DNA from: Roseivirga sp. E12
Lineage (GTDB): Bacteria > Bacteroidota > Bacteroidia > Cytophagales > Cyclobacteriaceae
Length of the DNA stretch: 64,000 bases
Direction of reading: 5' to 3'
Assembly: GCF_017592825.1 (NCBI RefSeq)
Contig: NZ_JAGFMD010000001.1
Location: 1,302,001 to 1,366,000 of the forward strand
Part shown: positions 49,197 through 58,759 of the stretch, in pieces
How the letters are laid out: each line of letters starts with the position of its first letter
How positions within the stretch are numbered: the first letter of the stretch is position 1
Notes under the pieces: generated by a model
Told to the model about the DNA's origin: nothing
The model's database searches: none
The model's input: the letters and a program-made list of their open reading frames with translations, nothing else
Position numbers and translations under genes: made by a program

Positions 49197-51638
49197 ATGA
49201 TAAAGATCAATTTCCAAAAAGATGTTCTCCCCCACTTAGTCGCAGTTGTCGTTTTCTTAGTACTAACGGTCGTCTTTTTTAAGCCTGTATTCTTTGAGGA
49301 GAAGACTCTTGTCCAGAGTGATATTGTCCAATGGCAAGGAAGTGCGCAAGAATTAATGGAGTACCGAGATCAGACTGGCAAAGAGGGACTTTGGACAAAC
49401 TCAATTTTCGGAGGCATGCCTGCTTACTTGATAAGCGTCAAATGGGGAAATCAACTAATCAAGGCAACTCACGCTATTTTCACTCTTGGATTGCAGCATC
49501 CTGTGCGGATTGTATTCGCATCAATGCTGTCATTCTACATCATGCTGCTTTGCTTTAAGGTCAGACCGTACTTAGCCCTTATAGGCGCAATTGCCTTTGG
49601 CCTCTCCTCATACAACCTAATTGGAATTACCGCGGGGCACAATGCCAGAATTTCGGCAGTCTCTTTTATGCCATTAGTAATGGGAGGCGTTCACCTCTGT
49701 TTTACCAGAAATAAAATCTTAGGAGCCAGCCTTACTGCCTTGGCACTGGCCATGCAACTGAGAGTTAATCACCTTCAAATCACTTACTATCTGGCCTTTG
49801 TAATAGGCATCTATGGACTCATTCAACTGATCTATGCTATTCGCGAAAAAGAGATCCAAGAATATTTAAAAAGACTCGGACTCCTTTTGGTGGCCCTAGT
49901 TCTGGCCATTGGAACCTTTTTTGGAGAGTTCTACGCCACATATGAGTATGGGAAATACTCCAATCGTGGGAGTTCGGAATTATCTCAACAAGCAAATGCC
50001 GAAATGAATGCGGATGGGCTTGGCAAGACATATGCCTTCCAATACTCCAATGGTATCTGGGACCCGGCAACTCTGTTTATTCCGAATGCCTTGGGTGGAA
50101 GTGGCCCATTTCCACAGGATGGTGAGTTATCCCAATTCCTAAGAGAAAATGGTGTCAATGGAGCACAACTCCAGAACTTCCTCAATGGAATTCCTACTTA
50201 TTGGGGCCAAGAGTCAGCCACTACCTATTATGCTGGCGCTGTAATGGTCTTTCTCTTCGTACTCGGGCTTCTGCTAGTAGAAAGGAAGTATGTGATCTGG
50301 CTGGCAAGCATTGCCTTACTGGGTATCATACTGAGCTATGGCCGAAATATGCCTGGTATTAACAACTTTCTATTCGACTATTTCCCTGGATACAACAAAT
50401 TCAGGTCAGTTTCATTTACCATCGTACTGCCAATATTCAGCATCTCCCTTTTAGGAATGCTAGCCCTTGAAAAGTTACTTACTCAAAAATTCAGTAAGGA
50501 AATTCAGAAAAAACTCCTTATCGCTTTTGGTTTAACTGGTGGGTTGGCCCTACTTCTTGGACTTGGTGCTGGTGCACTGAGTTATAGAGGTGCTGTTGAT
50601 AGCCAGATACAAGAAGTAATTCTAGATGCCGTCCGGTCAGATCGTAAGGCACTTTTTAGAAGCGATGCGCTCAGGGCTTTCGGTTTCATAGCAGTTTTCG
50701 CTGCCTTGTTATATCTATATGCCAAAGAAAAGATATCTAATACCCTGGCCATTTTTGGCTTAGTGATCATTGCCTCACTCGATGTAACTCTTGTGAGTTC
50801 AAGGTTCCTATCGGACAATAATTTCAACAGAGCAACCTCACGTCAGAACTTTACGGCCACTCCTGCCGATCAGTATATCAATCAAAATGAGATTCTGGGA
50901 GACAGAGTATTGGACCTAACCTCAGGTTTTTATAATGGCAAACTTGCTTATCATCATCATTTGATTAATGGCTACCATGGAGCACGTATTCGTAGATATC
51001 AGGAGCTAATTGATAACAAATTGTTAAATGAGCAATTTGGCCTTGGTCAAAGTATTCAAGCAGGAAGCTCTGATTTCAGCACATTCCCAATCATCAATAT
51101 GTTGAATACGAAATTCTTGATTACTAATCCTGCCAGCCCTCAAGGAGTGGTCATTAACAATAATGCACTTGGTAATGCCTGGTTCGTGTCTGAATTGGAT
51201 TATACAAATAATACTGATGAGGAGTTTAATCAGACCTTAACCCTGAATGACCCTAAAACATCAGCAGTAGTCAACAGCACAGAGATACCAGATAATATTG
51301 GTCTGAGTACAGCCGGTAATATATCCTTAACAGAATACCATCCTGGATACTGGAAATATGAGTCTAGTAACTCAGGTAATGGCTTCGCAGTATTCTCAGA
51401 AATTCATTATCCGAAAGGATTTGAGGTAACTATTGATGGCCAACCTGTCGATATGCTTAGGGCCAATTACATCCTCAGAGCGTTGTCCATTCCCGCGGGT
51501 AACCATGTAATTGAGTTCAAGTTTGTCCCCAAGATTTATACCGTGGGTTCTGCTGTAATGCAAGTGTTCTCAGTGTTGACTTTACTCGTTTTTCTTGGGT
51601 CTGTCTATTTGTCTTTAAGAGAAAAATCAGCCCGTTAG
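49197..51638 (+). CDS. YfhO family membrane protein
   Basis: An 813-residue polytopic protein with about a dozen transmembrane helices in the first 560 residues (for example HLVAVVVFLVLTVVFFKPVF and YLALIGAIAFGLSSYNLIGI) and a large C-terminal periplasmic domain (about 570-770) before a last pair of helices. The loop segment QWQGSAQELMEYRDQTGKEG and GKEGLWTNSIFGGMPAYLIS are typical of Bacteroidota YfhO proteins. In Gram-positive bacteria YfhO acts in lipoteichoic acid glycosylation as a GT-C-like enzyme; here it is probably an envelope glycosyltransferase. It heads the glycan cluster and is followed after 12 bp by a glycosyltransferase gene. Confidence 0.85.
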   Translation: MIKINFQKDVLPHLVAVVVFLVLTVVFFKPVFFEEKTLVQSDIVQWQGSAQELMEYRDQTGKEGLWTNSIFGGMPAYLISVKWGNQLIKATHAIFTLGLQHPVRIVFASMLSFYIMLLCFKVRPYLALIGAIAFGLSSYNLIGITAGHNARISAVSFMPLVMGGVHLCFTRNKILGASLTALALAMQLRVNHLQITYYLAFVIGIYGLIQLIYAIREKEIQEYLKRLGLLLVALVLAIGTFFGEFYATYEYGKYSNRGSSELSQQANAEMNADGLGKTYAFQYSNGIWDPATLFIPNALGGSGPFPQDGELSQFLRENGVNGAQLQNFLNGIPTYWGQESATTYYAGAVMVFLFVLGLLLVERKYVIWLASIALLGIILSYGRNMPGINNFLFDYFPGYNKFRSVSFTIVLPIFSISLLGMLALEKLLTQKFSKEIQKKLLIAFGLTGGLALLLGLGAGALSYRGAVDSQIQEVILDAVRSDRKALFRSDALRAFGFIAVFAALLYLYAKEKISNTLAIFGLVIIASLDVTLVSSRFLSDNNFNRATSRQNFTATPADQYINQNEILGDRVLDLTSGFYNGKLAYHHHLINGYHGARIRRYQELIDNKLLNEQFGLGQSIQAGSSDFSTFPIINMLNTKFLITNPASPQGVVINNNALGNAWFVSELDYTNNTDEEFNQTLTLNDPKTSAVVNSTEIPDNIGLSTAGNISLTEYHPGYWKYESSNSGNGFAVFSEIHYPKGFEVTIDGQPVDMLRANYILRALSIPAGNHVIEFKFVPKIYTVGSAVMQVFSVLTLLVFLGSVYLSLREKSAR

Positions 51639-51650
51639 GACAATTACCAT

Positions 51651-52778
51651 ATGCAAAAAGTATTAGTACTGGTCTTTGCAGATTTAAACTATGATGCTCG
51701 AGTCACTCGTCAGATTCGATGGCTGACAGAAAACTATTCGGTAACAGTAGTTTGTTTTTCAGGTCGTAAAGATTTACCACATGTCAAGTTCGAAGAAATC
51801 TCGATGACACAATTGACGATTGTCAGGAAACTTGGACTGGCTCTGGCATTATTCTTTAAGCTATTTGGCCTAGCAAATAAAATACAACATGGGTATTTCA
51901 ATGATCTTCGACATTTAAAAGGCTTTGATTTTATAGTTGCAAATGATGTTGAAACACTACCCTTGGCCTTTCAATTAAGTACTAATGGAAAAGTGATTTT
52001 TGATGCACACGAATACGCCCCAAGACATTTCGAAGACAAAGCTTGGTGGAAGCTTCTTTTTGCTCCTTGGTACCACCATTTATGCAAGCGATATATTCCA
52101 GCGGTTGTCGGCATGACTACTGTAAGTAGCGGTTTGGCCGATGAATATGAAAACAATTATGGCACCCGACCATTGATCACGACTAATGCTACACGCTATC
52201 ATGATTTGAAGCCTCAACCCATATCAAAACCAATTCGCTTAGTACATCATGGTATCATCAATAAATCGAGAAAGATTGAAAAAATGGTCGAAATGATGAA
52301 AGTCTTGGGTGCAGATTATACACTTGACTTTATTTTAATGGCTCCTGAATATGCTTCCTCGGCAACACAAGAATATTTTGATGATCTTAAACTGAGTATT
52401 CAAGACATTAAGAATGTTACCATACTACCTCCTTTATCAAATGAAGACATAGTGCCAACTATCAACAAGTACGACATTGGCTTATTCTTACTTGAACCCG
52501 TAAACTTTAATTATACTTACGCACTTCCCAACAAGCTTTATGATTTCGTACAGGCCAGGTTAGCAATTGCAATCGGGCCATCAGTTGAAATGACAAAGGT
52601 TGTAAATGAATATAAACTCGGAGTGGTGAGCGATAGCTTTGAGCCAAATAGCCTAGCTAAAGAAATAGCGAAGTTGACCGCAGAAGATATTACCAAATAC
52701 AAGCTGAACGCCCATGAGAATGCCCGTGTTCTTTCTGAAGAAGAGAATAAATCAACTTTTTTAACCCAACTCAACTAA
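51651..52778 (+). CDS. GT4-like glycosyltransferase
   Basis: A 375-residue GT-B enzyme. VLVLVFADLNYDARVTRQIR is the N-terminal strand with the Asn-Tyr-Asp segment seen in this group; FDFIVANDVETLPLAFQLST and KVIFDAHEYAPRHFEDKAWW are typical acceptor-domain blocks; the C-terminal domain has RLVHHGIINKSRKIEKMVEM for the donor and LEPVNFNYTYALPNKLYDFV with the E-x7-E-like pattern (ALPNKLYDFV). Donor is likely a nucleotide sugar; acceptor unknown. It lies between YfhO (12 bp upstream) and a methyltransferase gene (4 bp downstream). Confidence 0.88.
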   Translation: MQKVLVLVFADLNYDARVTRQIRWLTENYSVTVVCFSGRKDLPHVKFEEISMTQLTIVRKLGLALALFFKLFGLANKIQHGYFNDLRHLKGFDFIVANDVETLPLAFQLSTNGKVIFDAHEYAPRHFEDKAWWKLLFAPWYHHLCKRYIPAVVGMTTVSSGLADEYENNYGTRPLITTNATRYHDLKPQPISKPIRLVHHGIINKSRKIEKMVEMMKVLGADYTLDFILMAPEYASSATQEYFDDLKLSIQDIKNVTILPPLSNEDIVPTINKYDIGLFLLEPVNFNYTYALPNKLYDFVQARLAIAIGPSVEMTKVVNEYKLGVVSDSFEPNSLAKEIAKLTAEDITKYKLNAHENARVLSEEENKSTFLTQLN

Positions 52779-52782
52779 TTAT

Positions 52783-53328
52783 ATGCTAAAGGCTCTACGT
52801 CAAAAAGAAGCTCAACTCTCCAAGGCTAGGAGGTTTAAAAAAACTTTGGCTTTCGTTGAAGCCTCATTACCAAAAGGTTCTCGAATCCTTGATATAGGTA
52901 CTCCAAATGCTTTGAGTACATATATGACTGAGAATGGCTACAGCCTAACAAACACGTCAGAGATCGACTTAGACATTCACCCTGAGATAGTGGAGGAGCA
53001 TAAAGACATTGAGGCCGTAACGGCATTCGAAATATTTGAGCACTTAATTAACCCTATGGGAGTAATTCAACGACTCCCGGGAGAAAAGTTATTTGCATCC
53101 ATACCAATGAGGTTGTGGTTTAGCAAGGCTTATAGAAACAAAAACAATGAATGGGATCAGCACTATCATGAATTTGAAGACTGGCAGTTTGACTGGTTGT
53201 TGAAGAAATCTGGCTGGGAAGTAATCCGGTCAGAAAAATGGACCAATCCGGCTTTAATTCCAGGTTTTCGACCCATTCTTAGAAGCTTTACCCCGAGGTA
53301 CTATATTGTGGAGGCCAAGAGAATTTAG
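52783..53328 (+). CDS. Class I SAM-dependent methyltransferase
   Basis: A 181-residue small methyltransferase. ASLPKGSRILDIGTPNALST is motif I with D-x-G; EEHKDIEAVTAFEIFEHLIN is the following acidic and aromatic block (AFEIFEHL), and KLFASIPMRLWFSKAYRNKN leads into HYHEFEDWQFDWLLKKSGWE. The N-terminal 30 residues are a Lys-rich helix. The substrate is unknown; the position between a glycosyltransferase and a flippase suggests modification of a sugar or lipid carrier. The flippase GTG follows immediately, with no spacer. Confidence 0.83.
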   Translation: MLKALRQKEAQLSKARRFKKTLAFVEASLPKGSRILDIGTPNALSTYMTENGYSLTNTSEIDLDIHPEIVEEHKDIEAVTAFEIFEHLINPMGVIQRLPGEKLFASIPMRLWFSKAYRNKNNEWDQHYHEFEDWQFDWLLKKSGWEVIRSEKWTNPALIPGFRPILRSFTPRYYIVEAKRI

Positions 53329-54807
53329 GTGGGAATAGTCATAAAGCAGAGCATTAGATCTTCAATCATCGCCTATATTGGCGTTGCCGTTGGATACATC
53401 AATGTATTATGGCTTTACCCTTACTTTTTGACAACAGAACAAGTAGGCTTGTTCAGGCTTATTCAGAGTTCAGCCTTTTTACTAGCCACATTTGGCCAAG
53501 TTGGTCTAGGGCAGAGCCTGGTAAAGTTCTTCCCAGAACAAAAAAACAATAAAGGCTTTCTGACATCAATACTTATAGGCGGTCTATTAGGCTTCATTTT
53601 GCTCTGTTCTTTGACCTTAGTCTTTCGAGAATCAATTGTCAGTTATTTTTCCAAAGAGTCAGCGCTCTTTGTAGATTATTTTCAAGTCACATTACTCGTT
53701 TCATTTCTCATCATCCAGTTTCAACTTTTAGAGTCCTATTCTAGAAGTTTATTACAAATTGTTGTCCCTACTTTTCTAAGAGACATCGGACTGAGGGTTT
53801 TAACAACTACTGCTCTCTTGTCATATGGCTTCGAGTTAATCGAGTTCGAAACGCTAATCTATTCTCTCATCGCCATCTATGGTTTGGTTTGGTTTGGCTT
53901 GGGAATAAGTCTAAAAATCAAAGGTCAACTTCACTTAAAGGGAGATTTCCAGTTTTTAAAAAGTGGGGTATGGAAACGGGTTTTAAACTTTGGCTTCTTT
54001 TCCTTGATCGGTGCTGGAGGAACTCAGATCATCTTGCAGATAGATAGCATTATGATCAGTGGAACAATTGGTCTGGAAGCTACCGGTATTTACACCATCG
54101 CCTTTTTTATTGGTGTGGTGATAGAAATGCCGAAGCGTGCCATCACGCAAATCAGCTCTGCACTTCTTTCACAATCATTTAATAAAGGTGACATGAAGGC
54201 TGTGAAAAAACTATATCAACAGACCTCCATTAATCAAATGATTATTGGTACTCTATTATTTATCGGGGTTTGGGCCAATCTTGAAAACATTTACCAGTTC
54301 ATTCCCAATAAAGAAAGCTATCTGGGTGGCTTTAACGTGGTACTGTTTATTGCACTTGGCAAGTTGAGCGATATGGCGTTTGGTACGAATGGAGAAATTA
54401 TAGTTATGTCGAAGTATTATCGCTTTAACGTAGTGACTGTATCAATTTTGGCCATGCTCACCATTTCTTTTAACCTTTGGCTAATTCCTGAATATGGCAT
54501 TGAAGGTGCAGCAATTGCCTCCTTCCTTTCTATGCTTCTTTTCAATGTCATCAAATATATTTTTGTCTTTGCAAAATTCGGTATACAACCTTTCACTCGG
54601 TCTTCAATAGTTTTCGTGATTATTGCCGCCTTTACCCTTCTTGTGAACTACTTCCTGCCTTCAATATCCAATATCTATTTAGACATAATGGTCAGGTCGT
54701 TGGCTATTGTGATTGTTCTAATGGGGTTGACTTTTGGACTCAAGGTTTCTTCTGAATTGAACCAACTATTAAGTACCACACTGTCAAGGGTCATTTCAAA
54801 GAGATAG
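53329..54807 (+). CDS. Wzx/MATE-type oligosaccharide flippase
   Basis: A 492-residue membrane protein with about 12-14 helices (for example SSIIAYIGVAVGYINVLWLY, TSILIGGLLGFILLCSLTLV, and MLTISFNLWLIPEYGIEGAA). The start is GTG at 53329, directly after the methyltransferase stop. LRLIQSSAFLLATFGQVGLG in the second helix region and the C-terminal FNLWLIPEYGIEGAAIASFL are standard Wzx/MVF features. It flips lipid-linked sugar units across the inner membrane for surface polysaccharide. Its end overlaps the convergent glycosyltransferase gene by 12 bp. No polymerase (Wzy) gene was seen in the window. Confidence 0.9.
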   Translation: MGIVIKQSIRSSIIAYIGVAVGYINVLWLYPYFLTTEQVGLFRLIQSSAFLLATFGQVGLGQSLVKFFPEQKNNKGFLTSILIGGLLGFILLCSLTLVFRESIVSYFSKESALFVDYFQVTLLVSFLIIQFQLLESYSRSLLQIVVPTFLRDIGLRVLTTTALLSYGFELIEFETLIYSLIAIYGLVWFGLGISLKIKGQLHLKGDFQFLKSGVWKRVLNFGFFSLIGAGGTQIILQIDSIMISGTIGLEATGIYTIAFFIGVVIEMPKRAITQISSALLSQSFNKGDMKAVKKLYQQTSINQMIIGTLLFIGVWANLENIYQFIPNKESYLGGFNVVLFIALGKLSDMAFGTNGEIIVMSKYYRFNVVTVSILAMLTISFNLWLIPEYGIEGAAIASFLSMLLFNVIKYIFVFAKFGIQPFTRSSIVFVIIAAFTLLVNYFLPSISNIYLDIMVRSLAIVIVLMGLTFGLKVSSELNQLLSTTLSRVISKR

Positions 54808-56097
54808 AAGCCATTCTGACAGGTCTTTGGCCAAATTTCTTCTCTCATAACGCTCAATATTACTGAACTGCCATTTAGAGTCCCCAGACTTCCAATCCTC
54901 AAATTCACCCTGGATAAATGCCTTAAGCTCATCTCTTGAATCATATTGAAAAGACTCACCTGCTGAGCAAGATTGGATAATCTTTGAAATATCATTGTCC
55001 TGCCTTCCAATGGCCAAAACTGGTCTTTTTGCACTTAAATACTCAAACAACTTCCCGGGGAGTTGAGAAGCTGCACCATCGTCATTAGTCTGAACCAGAA
55101 GCAGCAAGTTACTCGAGAGATACTCTTGATAAACTTTATCATGAGGTATTGAATCCTGAGTACTCAGTCTTTCCTTAAGTCGGGGATATGCTGATATGGC
55201 ATCCTGAACCTCAGTACTCAGAATGCCAGTCAATTTCAAGTTTAGGGCCTCATAAAATGTCTGGTCCTCGCATAATTCATCCAGCACAGACCATAAATTC
55301 TCAGGGTTTCTGTTCTTGCTCAGCATACCCACATGACTCACAACAAATTCAGTCGTAGGTTGCTCAACTTTCTTCTCTCCGACATCCTCCAAATCGAAGC
55401 CATTAGTGACAAAGTGAGCTCTCCTTGCTCCCAATGCCTTAAACTCGTTAGCGGCCGTTGGCCCAGTAGCCAATATTGCATCTGACACCTTTAAAACTTC
55501 TTGCTCCAACTTCAAATGCTTCTTCCAAACGAATGAAGAGATATGCATTTGTTTTAGAATATCCCACTGGGACCAAGGGTCTCTAAAATCCGCGATCCAA
55601 GTGAGGGCTGGGTTTCTAAGTTTCAGTCTTTTACCAATCAAATGTACACTGTGAGGAGGGCCAGTAGTAATGAAATGTTTAATCTCATTTGTCTCCAGAA
55701 TCGATAACAAATAATTGCTAGCAGGTTTTACCCAGAAGATTCTAGGGTCCGGAATAAAAAAATTCCCTCTTAACCAAACGGATATCTTTTTAGCCCATCC
55801 TGTATTTTTCGATTCAAGAATCTGACCTTGTTTCAGTTCTTTCTTCCCGGTCAACCTCTTGAATAAACTATAAGGCTCCCAAATGGGGAACTTCAGAACT
55901 TCAATAGCAGGGTTAATGTCTTTTTCAAGAGAGCTATCTCTTTGATCAAAATCAGGGTTTTCCGGAGTGAAGATTATCGGGTCCCAGCCAAATTCGGTCA
56001 AGTACTTAGTAAACTTCAACCAACGCTGGACCCCTGCCCCTCCACTAGGTGGCCAATAATAAGTTACAATGAGAATGGGTCTTCTTTTTTCTTCCAA
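54796..56097 (-). CDS. GT4-like glycosyltransferase (WbuB-type)
   Basis: A 433-residue GT-B enzyme. PILIVTYYWPPSGGAGVQRW is the classic N-terminal block with YYWPPSGGAGVQR; WDPIIFTPENPDFDQRDSSL, KHFITTGPPHSVHLIGKRLK and WIADFRDPWSQWDILKQ follow. The donor domain has FVVSHVGMLSKNRNPENLWS, and LLLVQTNDDGAASQLPGKLF carries the E-x7-E region (FEYLSAKRPVLAIG). It probably adds a sugar to a polysaccharide or lipid-linked unit. It is on the minus strand, opposite to the rest of the cluster, with a 12-bp convergent overlap with the flippase. The first gene on its left is therefore not in its transcript. Confidence 0.9.
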   Translation of the reverse strand: MEEKRRPILIVTYYWPPSGGAGVQRWLKFTKYLTEFGWDPIIFTPENPDFDQRDSSLEKDINPAIEVLKFPIWEPYSLFKRLTGKKELKQGQILESKNTGWAKKISVWLRGNFFIPDPRIFWVKPASNYLLSILETNEIKHFITTGPPHSVHLIGKRLKLRNPALTWIADFRDPWSQWDILKQMHISSFVWKKHLKLEQEVLKVSDAILATGPTAANEFKALGARRAHFVTNGFDLEDVGEKKVEQPTTEFVVSHVGMLSKNRNPENLWSVLDELCEDQTFYEALNLKLTGILSTEVQDAISAYPRLKERLSTQDSIPHDKVYQEYLSSNLLLLVQTNDDGAASQLPGKLFEYLSAKRPVLAIGRQDNDISKIIQSCSAGESFQYDSRDELKAFIQGEFEDWKSGDSKWQFSNIERYERRNLAKDLSEWLLSL

Positions 56098-56209
56098 AGT
56101 CTACCCTAAAGATTGGTCATTATTGCAGTTTGGCAAAACGCCATTTGCAATTATTGGTAAAAAAAATTTACTTCAGCTTCAATTTCGGTCAAACTCAAAT
56201 TTAGTTTCT

Positions 56210-56656
56210 ATGGGATATGTTCCAATTTTCGTTGCACTACTAGGTCTAGTATTGCTTTACACAGTTTATACCTACAATCTAATAAAGCCAAGAAAGGCCA
56301 GGCTTACCAAGGTCATCGATGAGATGGCCAGAAATAGTGGTGTTCGTAAAAACATAGTGCTTACCTACGACAGGGAGAATGAAGGATCTAACTTGGCGGA
56401 GGTAGCCAATATGCTCAAGAAGACCTCCACCGATCGCTTTCAGAGCTACAGAAAAGAGGAAGAACTGATGTCCGCCATTGGTTCTGCGGCCTCTGGGCTT
56501 GGTGATGAAAAGTTGAGTGTCGAGCTTCTTGAAACAAACAAGACACAGGAAGAGTTGATTAAAAAACTGCAATCCGTTTCTAATGAATACAACGCTTTCA
56601 TAAAAAAAGCACCCGCCAGCATGGTGGCATCAATCTTTGGATTTAGACAGTTCTAA
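56210..56656 (+). CDS. LemA-like membrane protein
   Basis: A 148-residue protein. An N-terminal helix at about residues 3-20 (VPIFVALLGLVLLYTVYTYN) is followed by long helices: LIKPRKARLTKVIDEMARNS, NMLKKTSTDRFQSYRKEEEL, then LIKKLQSVSNEYNAFIKKAP and SMVASIFGFRQF. The end, YN-x-FIKK-x-P-x-S-x-V-A-x-x-FGFR, resembles LemA. It is shorter than the usual LemA (about 185) and the early N-L-V pattern is weak. ATG at 56210 is used because an upstream frame would lie inside the opposite-strand glycosyltransferase gene. Its last 27 bp overlap miaA end to end. Confidence 0.62.
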   Translation: MGYVPIFVALLGLVLLYTVYTYNLIKPRKARLTKVIDEMARNSGVRKNIVLTYDRENEGSNLAEVANMLKKTSTDRFQSYRKEEELMSAIGSAASGLGDEKLSVELLETNKTQEELIKKLQSVSNEYNAFIKKAPASMVASIFGFRQF

Positions 56657-57553
56657 TTCATTTTTTACATAGGTGTGAATGTTTTCGAAATTACTGGGGT
56701 TGAACCATTCTGTGCATTCATTTCTTTTAAACCAAGTAAGTTGGCGCTTAGCATAGCGCCTTGAATTACGTTTTAGAAGGCGGATCGCTTCCTCTTTATC
56801 ATAGCTACCTTCCAGGTACCCGAAAATCTCGGTATAGCCAACCGTCTGAAGGGCATTTAATTCCTTGAATGGTAGAAAGCCTTCCGCCTCTTTAAAAAGG
56901 CCATTAGCAATCATTACATCCATTCTTTCGTCTATTCTTCGGTATAGAATCCCCCTATCCAATTCCAGCCCAACACTTATAACCTCAAATGGTCTTTGTT
57001 TGGGAGTCCTTTTACGGAAAGAAGAAAAAGGCTTATCCGTAGACCTGATTACTTCTAATGCCCTGATTACTCTTTGCGGGTTTTTTCTATCAACAATTTC
57101 ATAGTATTCAGGATCAGATTGCTTTAACTCATCGACCAGTACATCAAGTCCTTTGGTTTCTAACTCAGAATTCAAACCTTCCCTCACCCCGTTTTTCACT
57201 CGCGGCAGATCATCTAACCCTAGACATACCGCATCCACAAATAGGCCTGATCCACCCACCAGAACCACTTGACCATGATGCTGAAAAAGCTCATCGAGTT
57301 TGGCAAGTGCCTCTTTTTCATATCGTCCAACATCATAGTTATCATGGATGGAAAGTGAATTAATGCAGTGATGAGGCACCTGATTTAGTTCACTCGAGTC
57401 TGGTTTAGCCGTTCCAATTTGGAGTTCCCGATAGAACTGACGAGAATCTGCAGACACTATTTCAGTTTGCAATGCCTGCGCAAGCTTAATCCCAATAGCT
57501 GTTTTTCCAACAGCAGTAGGTCCTACAACACAAATCAAATGCTTTTTTAGCAT
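56630..57553 (-). CDS. miaA: tRNA dimethylallyltransferase
   Basis: A 307-residue enzyme that puts an isopentenyl group on A37 of tRNAs reading UNN codons. CVVGPTAVGKTAIGIKLAQA is the P-loop (GPTAVGKT, about 8-15); VSADSRQFYRELQIGTAKPD is the conserved DSRQ-Y-R motif; VLVGGSGLFVDAVCLGLDDL gives GGTG-like strand; and YTEIFGYLEGSYDKEEAIRL followed by RRYAKRQLTWFKRN closes the tRNA-binding part. Length is normal. It is convergent with the LemA-like gene (27-bp overlap) and divergent from the phosphorelay genes, with 55 bp between starts. Confidence 0.95.
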   Translation of the reverse strand: MLKKHLICVVGPTAVGKTAIGIKLAQALQTEIVSADSRQFYRELQIGTAKPDSSELNQVPHHCINSLSIHDNYDVGRYEKEALAKLDELFQHHGQVVLVGGSGLFVDAVCLGLDDLPRVKNGVREGLNSELETKGLDVLVDELKQSDPEYYEIVDRKNPQRVIRALEVIRSTDKPFSSFRKRTPKQRPFEVISVGLELDRGILYRRIDERMDVMIANGLFKEAEGFLPFKELNALQTVGYTEIFGYLEGSYDKEEAIRLLKRNSRRYAKRQLTWFKRNECTEWFNPSNFENIHTYVKNELELSKSKD

Positions 57554-57608
57554 GCTGCTCTTTAGAATGTTAGCCGTAAATATATTATAATTGACCTAAC
57601 GCGCGCTG

Positions 57609-58367
57609 ATGAAGAATACCCACGGGATAATTTTAGTTGTTGATGACAATGAGATAAACCGAAAGTATGTCAATACTGTACTAAGAGGACAAAGTAGAAC
57701 TGTCCACTTAGCAGAAAATGGCTTTGAAGGTTTGAAATTGGCAAGTACAAAAAATATCGATTTGGCTCTCATTGATATTCAAATGCCTGACATGGACGGT
57801 TTCGAATGTCATAACAGAATGCGAGAAAAGATTGGCTCGAACACCCCTATCCTAGCCATTACAGCCTACTCTGACCCCGAAGACCGAGATAGGTTCATAC
57901 GGTTTGGTTTCAATGATTACATGACCAAACCAGTAAAGCCGGAGGTATTAAAAAATACGGTTCAGTATTGGCTCAAGGAATCTGCAAAGATTGAGAAGAA
58001 ATCACGGAGTGGTGCAGTAACTCCTGACTTCAACCTCGATACAGTTGAAGAACTTAAGCGATACGCAAGTCAAGATGAATTAATAGAATTGTACAATGAG
58101 TTCATCGAGGAAACTAACACTTTCAACCAAAAGCTTCTCTTTTTACAAAACGTAAACGATCATACTGAAATTTTGAGTATCTTGCACACCATAAAAGGTA
58201 ATGCTGGGTCATTAGGTTTTACCAAGCTTTCGGAATTAGTTACTCTACTCGAAAGCGATTTAAAAAATAAAATTGATCTCTCTCTCAACGAAAGAATCGG
58301 TGAAATCGTAGACTATACCAGCGAAATTTTTAGCGAATACGCAACGCAACTGAATCTTAACCTATGA
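57609..58367 (+). CDS. Response regulator fused to an HPt domain
   Basis: A 252-residue REC-HPt protein. The receiver (about 1-120) has ILVVDDNEINRKYVNTVLRG, the phospho-acceptor Asp in LALIDIQMPDMDGFECHNRM, and Lys in YMTKPVKPEVLK. A linker leads to the histidine phosphotransfer domain (about 145-250) with HTIKGNAGSLGFTKLSELVT, whose His (about 194) should take and pass phosphate. There is no kinase or DNA-binding domain. It begins the quartet 57609-59792; its stop overlaps the next ATG (ATGA). The kinase and final target are not in the window. Confidence 0.9.
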   Translation: MKNTHGIILVVDDNEINRKYVNTVLRGQSRTVHLAENGFEGLKLASTKNIDLALIDIQMPDMDGFECHNRMREKIGSNTPILAITAYSDPEDRDRFIRFGFNDYMTKPVKPEVLKNTVQYWLKESAKIEKKSRSGAVTPDFNLDTVEELKRYASQDELIELYNEFIEETNTFNQKLLFLQNVNDHTEILSILHTIKGNAGSLGFTKLSELVTLLESDLKNKIDLSLNERIGEIVDYTSEIFSEYATQLNLNL

Positions 58368-58759
58368 GTATTATGACTGAAGTGGACTATAAAAAAGTTC
58401 TTGTGGCTGAGGATAGTTCGGTAATTCAGAATTTACTGAAGAAAATTCTACTTTTTGAGAACTGTAAAATCACGTCTGCTAAAGATGGCAAATCAGTACT
58501 TGAAAAATTCGAATCCGAAGATTTTGACCTTATTATTATGGACATTAATCTTCCGCTTTTAGACGGCCTTTCTGCAACCAAAGAGATAAGGTCTGGCAAA
58601 ACAAAAAAAGCTAACATCCCAATCATTGGTATTTCTGGAAATGCAAAGAATTTACCTGTATCCGATTTTTTTGAAGCGGGCATGAATGAATATATGCAGA
58701 AGCCGTTAGATTACGATCAGCTCATCGACCTTGTAAAGAAGTATACCGGTAATTATTAA
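58364..58759 (+). CDS. Single-domain response regulator
   Basis: A 131-residue lone receiver domain. VLVAEDSSVIQNLLKKILLF has the acidic pocket; LIIMDINLPLLDGLSATKEI holds the phospho-acceptor Asp (about 59); IIGISGNAKNLPVSDFFEAG gives the Thr/Ser switch position; YMQKPLDYDQLIDLVKKYTG carries Lys. It has no output domain and may act by protein contact or as phosphate sink for the neighbouring HPt protein. ATG at 58364 overlaps the previous stop as ATGA; its own stop TAA shares one base with the next ATG. Confidence 0.9.
   Translation: MSIMTEVDYKKVLVAEDSSVIQNLLKKILLFENCKITSAKDGKSVLEKFESEDFDLIIMDINLPLLDGLSATKEIRSGKTKKANIPIIGISGNAKNLPVSDFFEAGMNEYMQKPLDYDQLIDLVKKYTGNY

Noticed and set aside
56069-56209. 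N-terminal extension of the LemA-like protein
   Set aside because: The extra 47 codons lie partly inside the opposite-strand glycosyltransferase gene and show no signal or domain; ATG at 56210 starts the transmembrane helix.
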